Positions 63,014 to 64,000 of a DNA stretch of 64,000 nucleotides are shown in pieces (position 1 is the first letter of the stretch; each line of letters opens with the position of its first letter). Both the position numbers and the translations under genes were made by a program. Source of the DNA: Trinickia symbiotica. Its GTDB lineage: Bacteria > Pseudomonadota > Gammaproteobacteria > Burkholderiales > Burkholderiaceae. The notes below the pieces were generated by a model. It had not been told where the DNA came from, did no database searches, and saw nothing but the letters and a program-made list of their open reading frames with translations. The stretch lies in contig NZ_PTIR01000006.1 of assembly GCF_002934455.1 (NCBI RefSeq), positions 1 to 64,000 of the forward strand, written 5' to 3'.

Positions 63014-64000
63014 TCAGCGCTGAGCGCCCGACTCGAACCAGGCGGCGATTTTCAAACGTTCGTCCTCGGTCATATTCGTCACGTTGCCGAGCGGCATGGC
63101 CTTCAATTGAACGGCCTGTTGATAGATGCGCTGGGCATTGCGCGCGATCTCATCGGGTGTATCGAACATGACGCCGGCCGGGGCGCTGCCCATCAACGTC
63201 GGATGCGCCGAGTGGCAGGCAACGCAGCGTTGCTGCAGCACCGGTGCGATCTCGGCGATCCGAAGTTGTGGCGCGTTGACGGCTTCCGCTTGCGGTGCGA
63301 TCGGCCGCGGCAGCGTGAACGCGAGCGCGGCGGCGAGCAACGCCGCGCCGGCGGCCGGAAGATACCAGAGCACCTGCCCCCGATGGCGCATGACGAAGAA
63401 CTGCCGGATCAACGCGCCCGCCAGCATGATGATCGCGAGAACCGCCCAGTTGTGCGGGTGCGTGTACGTGATCGCGTAGTGATTCGAGAGCATCGCGAAA
63501 ACGACGGGCAGCGTGAAGTAGGTGTTGTGCACCGAGCGCTGCTTGCCGCGCTTCCCGTAGATCGGATCGGGCGCTTCTCCCTTCAGCATTGCGTCGACCA
63601 TCTTTCGCTGGCCGGGAATGATCACGAAGAACACGTTGGCCGACATGATCGTCGCCAGCATCGCGCCGACGATGAGGTACGCCGCGCGGCCCGCGAAGAC
63701 ATGGCAGGCGAGCCAGGCCGCCGCGAGCACATAAAGCCCGATGCAGACACCGAGCAGTTTGTCTCTCGCGCCGAGCAGGCGGCAAAGCGAGTCATAGACG
63801 ATCCAACCCGCCGCGAGGAAACCGAGCGCCGCCGAGATGGCGACGACAGGGCCCATGTCGAGCACGTTCTTGTCGATCAGATAGGTGCCGGGCGAGAAAA
63901 GATAAACGACGGTAAATAGCGCGAAACCGGACATCCAGGTCGTGTAGGACGGCCACTTCGACCAGTGCAGGTCCTCGGGCATCTCCGGCGGCGCCACCAT
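63014..64000 (-). CDS. puuD: Urate hydroxylase PuuD (cytochrome c-fused urate oxidase), C-terminal part
   Basis: At least 328 residues are in the window; the gene continues past 64000. The visible part begins in the soluble segment MVAPPEMPEDLHWSKWPSYT, which is internal in the family, followed by six or seven membrane segments (SGFALFTVVYLFSPGTYLI; NVFFVIIPGQRKMVDAMLKG). A C-terminal cytochrome c domain has the haem motif CVACH and a Met ligand candidate in LKAMPLGNVTNMT. It oxidises urate to 5-hydroxyisourate and hands electrons to the respiratory chain. It feeds the puuE-uraD-alc-allA pathway encoded convergently. Confidence 0.93.
   Translation of the reverse strand: MVAPPEMPEDLHWSKWPSYTTWMSGFALFTVVYLFSPGTYLIDKNVLDMGPVVAISAALGFLAAGWIVYDSLCRLLGARDKLLGVCIGLYVLAAAWLACHVFAGRAAYLIVGAMLATIMSANVFFVIIPGQRKMVDAMLKGEAPDPIYGKRGKQRSVHNTYFTLPVVFAMLSNHYAITYTHPHNWAVLAIIMLAGALIRQFFVMRHRGQVLWYLPAAGAALLAAALAFTLPRPIAPQAEAVNAPQLRIAEIAPVLQQRCVACHSAHPTLMGSAPAGVMFDTPDEIARNAQRIYQQAVQLKAMPLGNVTNMTEDERLKIAAWFESGAQR

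Overview
This is a high-GC, gene-dense stretch of a beta-proteobacterial chromosome or megaplasmid, most likely Burkholderiaceae (Paraburkholderia/Burkholderia/Trinickia-like). The signs are the codon bias, long GC-rich antisense shadow ORFs, many 4-bp ATGA-coupled operons, LysR regulators set divergently to catabolic operons, an FMN-riboswitch-controlled lumazine synthase, and the urate/allantoin gene set at the right edge. I see no rRNA, tRNA, CRISPR array, transposase or integrase.

Layout. (1) 1-7.8 kb: a truncated small DNA-binding protein gene behind a pair of 13-bp palindromic operators, then a minus-strand operon for a peptide/nickel-type ABC importer (two permeases, two ATPases, one binding protein) ending in a CocE/NonD serine hydrolase. 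A LysR gene (7.8-8.7 kb) diverges from it across a perfect 8+2+8 palindrome. (2) 8.8-11.8 kb: YihY/BrkB and AI-2E-family membrane proteins. (3) 11.85-13.39 kb: a decay scar with three broken genes (MmyB-type regulator, DUF1330, SDR). (4) 13.5-23.6 kb: carbohydrate-like catabolism: split transketolase, MFS permease, SDR dehydrogenase, LysR, a ribose-type ABC importer and an amidohydrolase/lactonase. (5) 23.6-33.7 kb: a sulfolactate module. suyA-suyB, a DctA-type symporter, slcC-like and comC-like dehydrogenases are on the minus strand. A GntR regulator, a NitT/TauT-type ABC importer and a TauE/SafE exporter run divergently. (6) 33.7-39.4 kb: a LysR gene and a minus-strand operon interleaving a succinate-dehydrogenase-like complex with a two-subunit class I fumarase/tartrate-dehydratase-like enzyme. 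(7) 39.5-58.9 kb: Kup, two chemoreceptors, L-fuconate dehydratase, a FitAB-type toxin-antitoxin pair, a TonB receptor, a YncE/phosphatase fusion, ribH with its FMN riboswitch, entericidin, small envelope proteins, TadA and LdcA. (8) 59-64 kb: ureide/urate catabolism (puuE, uraD, alc, allA, and puuD cut by the window end), interrupted by an orphan FlhD-like gene.

How they may work together. Regions 5 and 6 are the most interesting part. SlcC plus ComC would interconvert sulfolactate enantiomers through sulfopyruvate, SuyAB would split (R)-sulfolactate to pyruvate and sulfite, and the TauE/SafE protein would export sulfite. Next door lies an atypical SDH-like enzyme: the covalent-FAD His is replaced by Cys, the conserved active-site Thr is replaced by Glu, and the substrate loop is longer. 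It is co-transcribed with a fumarase-like hydratase. I infer, without proof, that the locus could run a sulfonate mimic of succinate -> fumarate -> malate -> oxaloacetate, that is 3-sulfopropionate -> 3-sulfoacrylate -> sulfolactate -> sulfopyruvate, and end in C-S cleavage. A separate C4-dicarboxylate or tartrate-like role for the SDH/hydratase operon remains possible.
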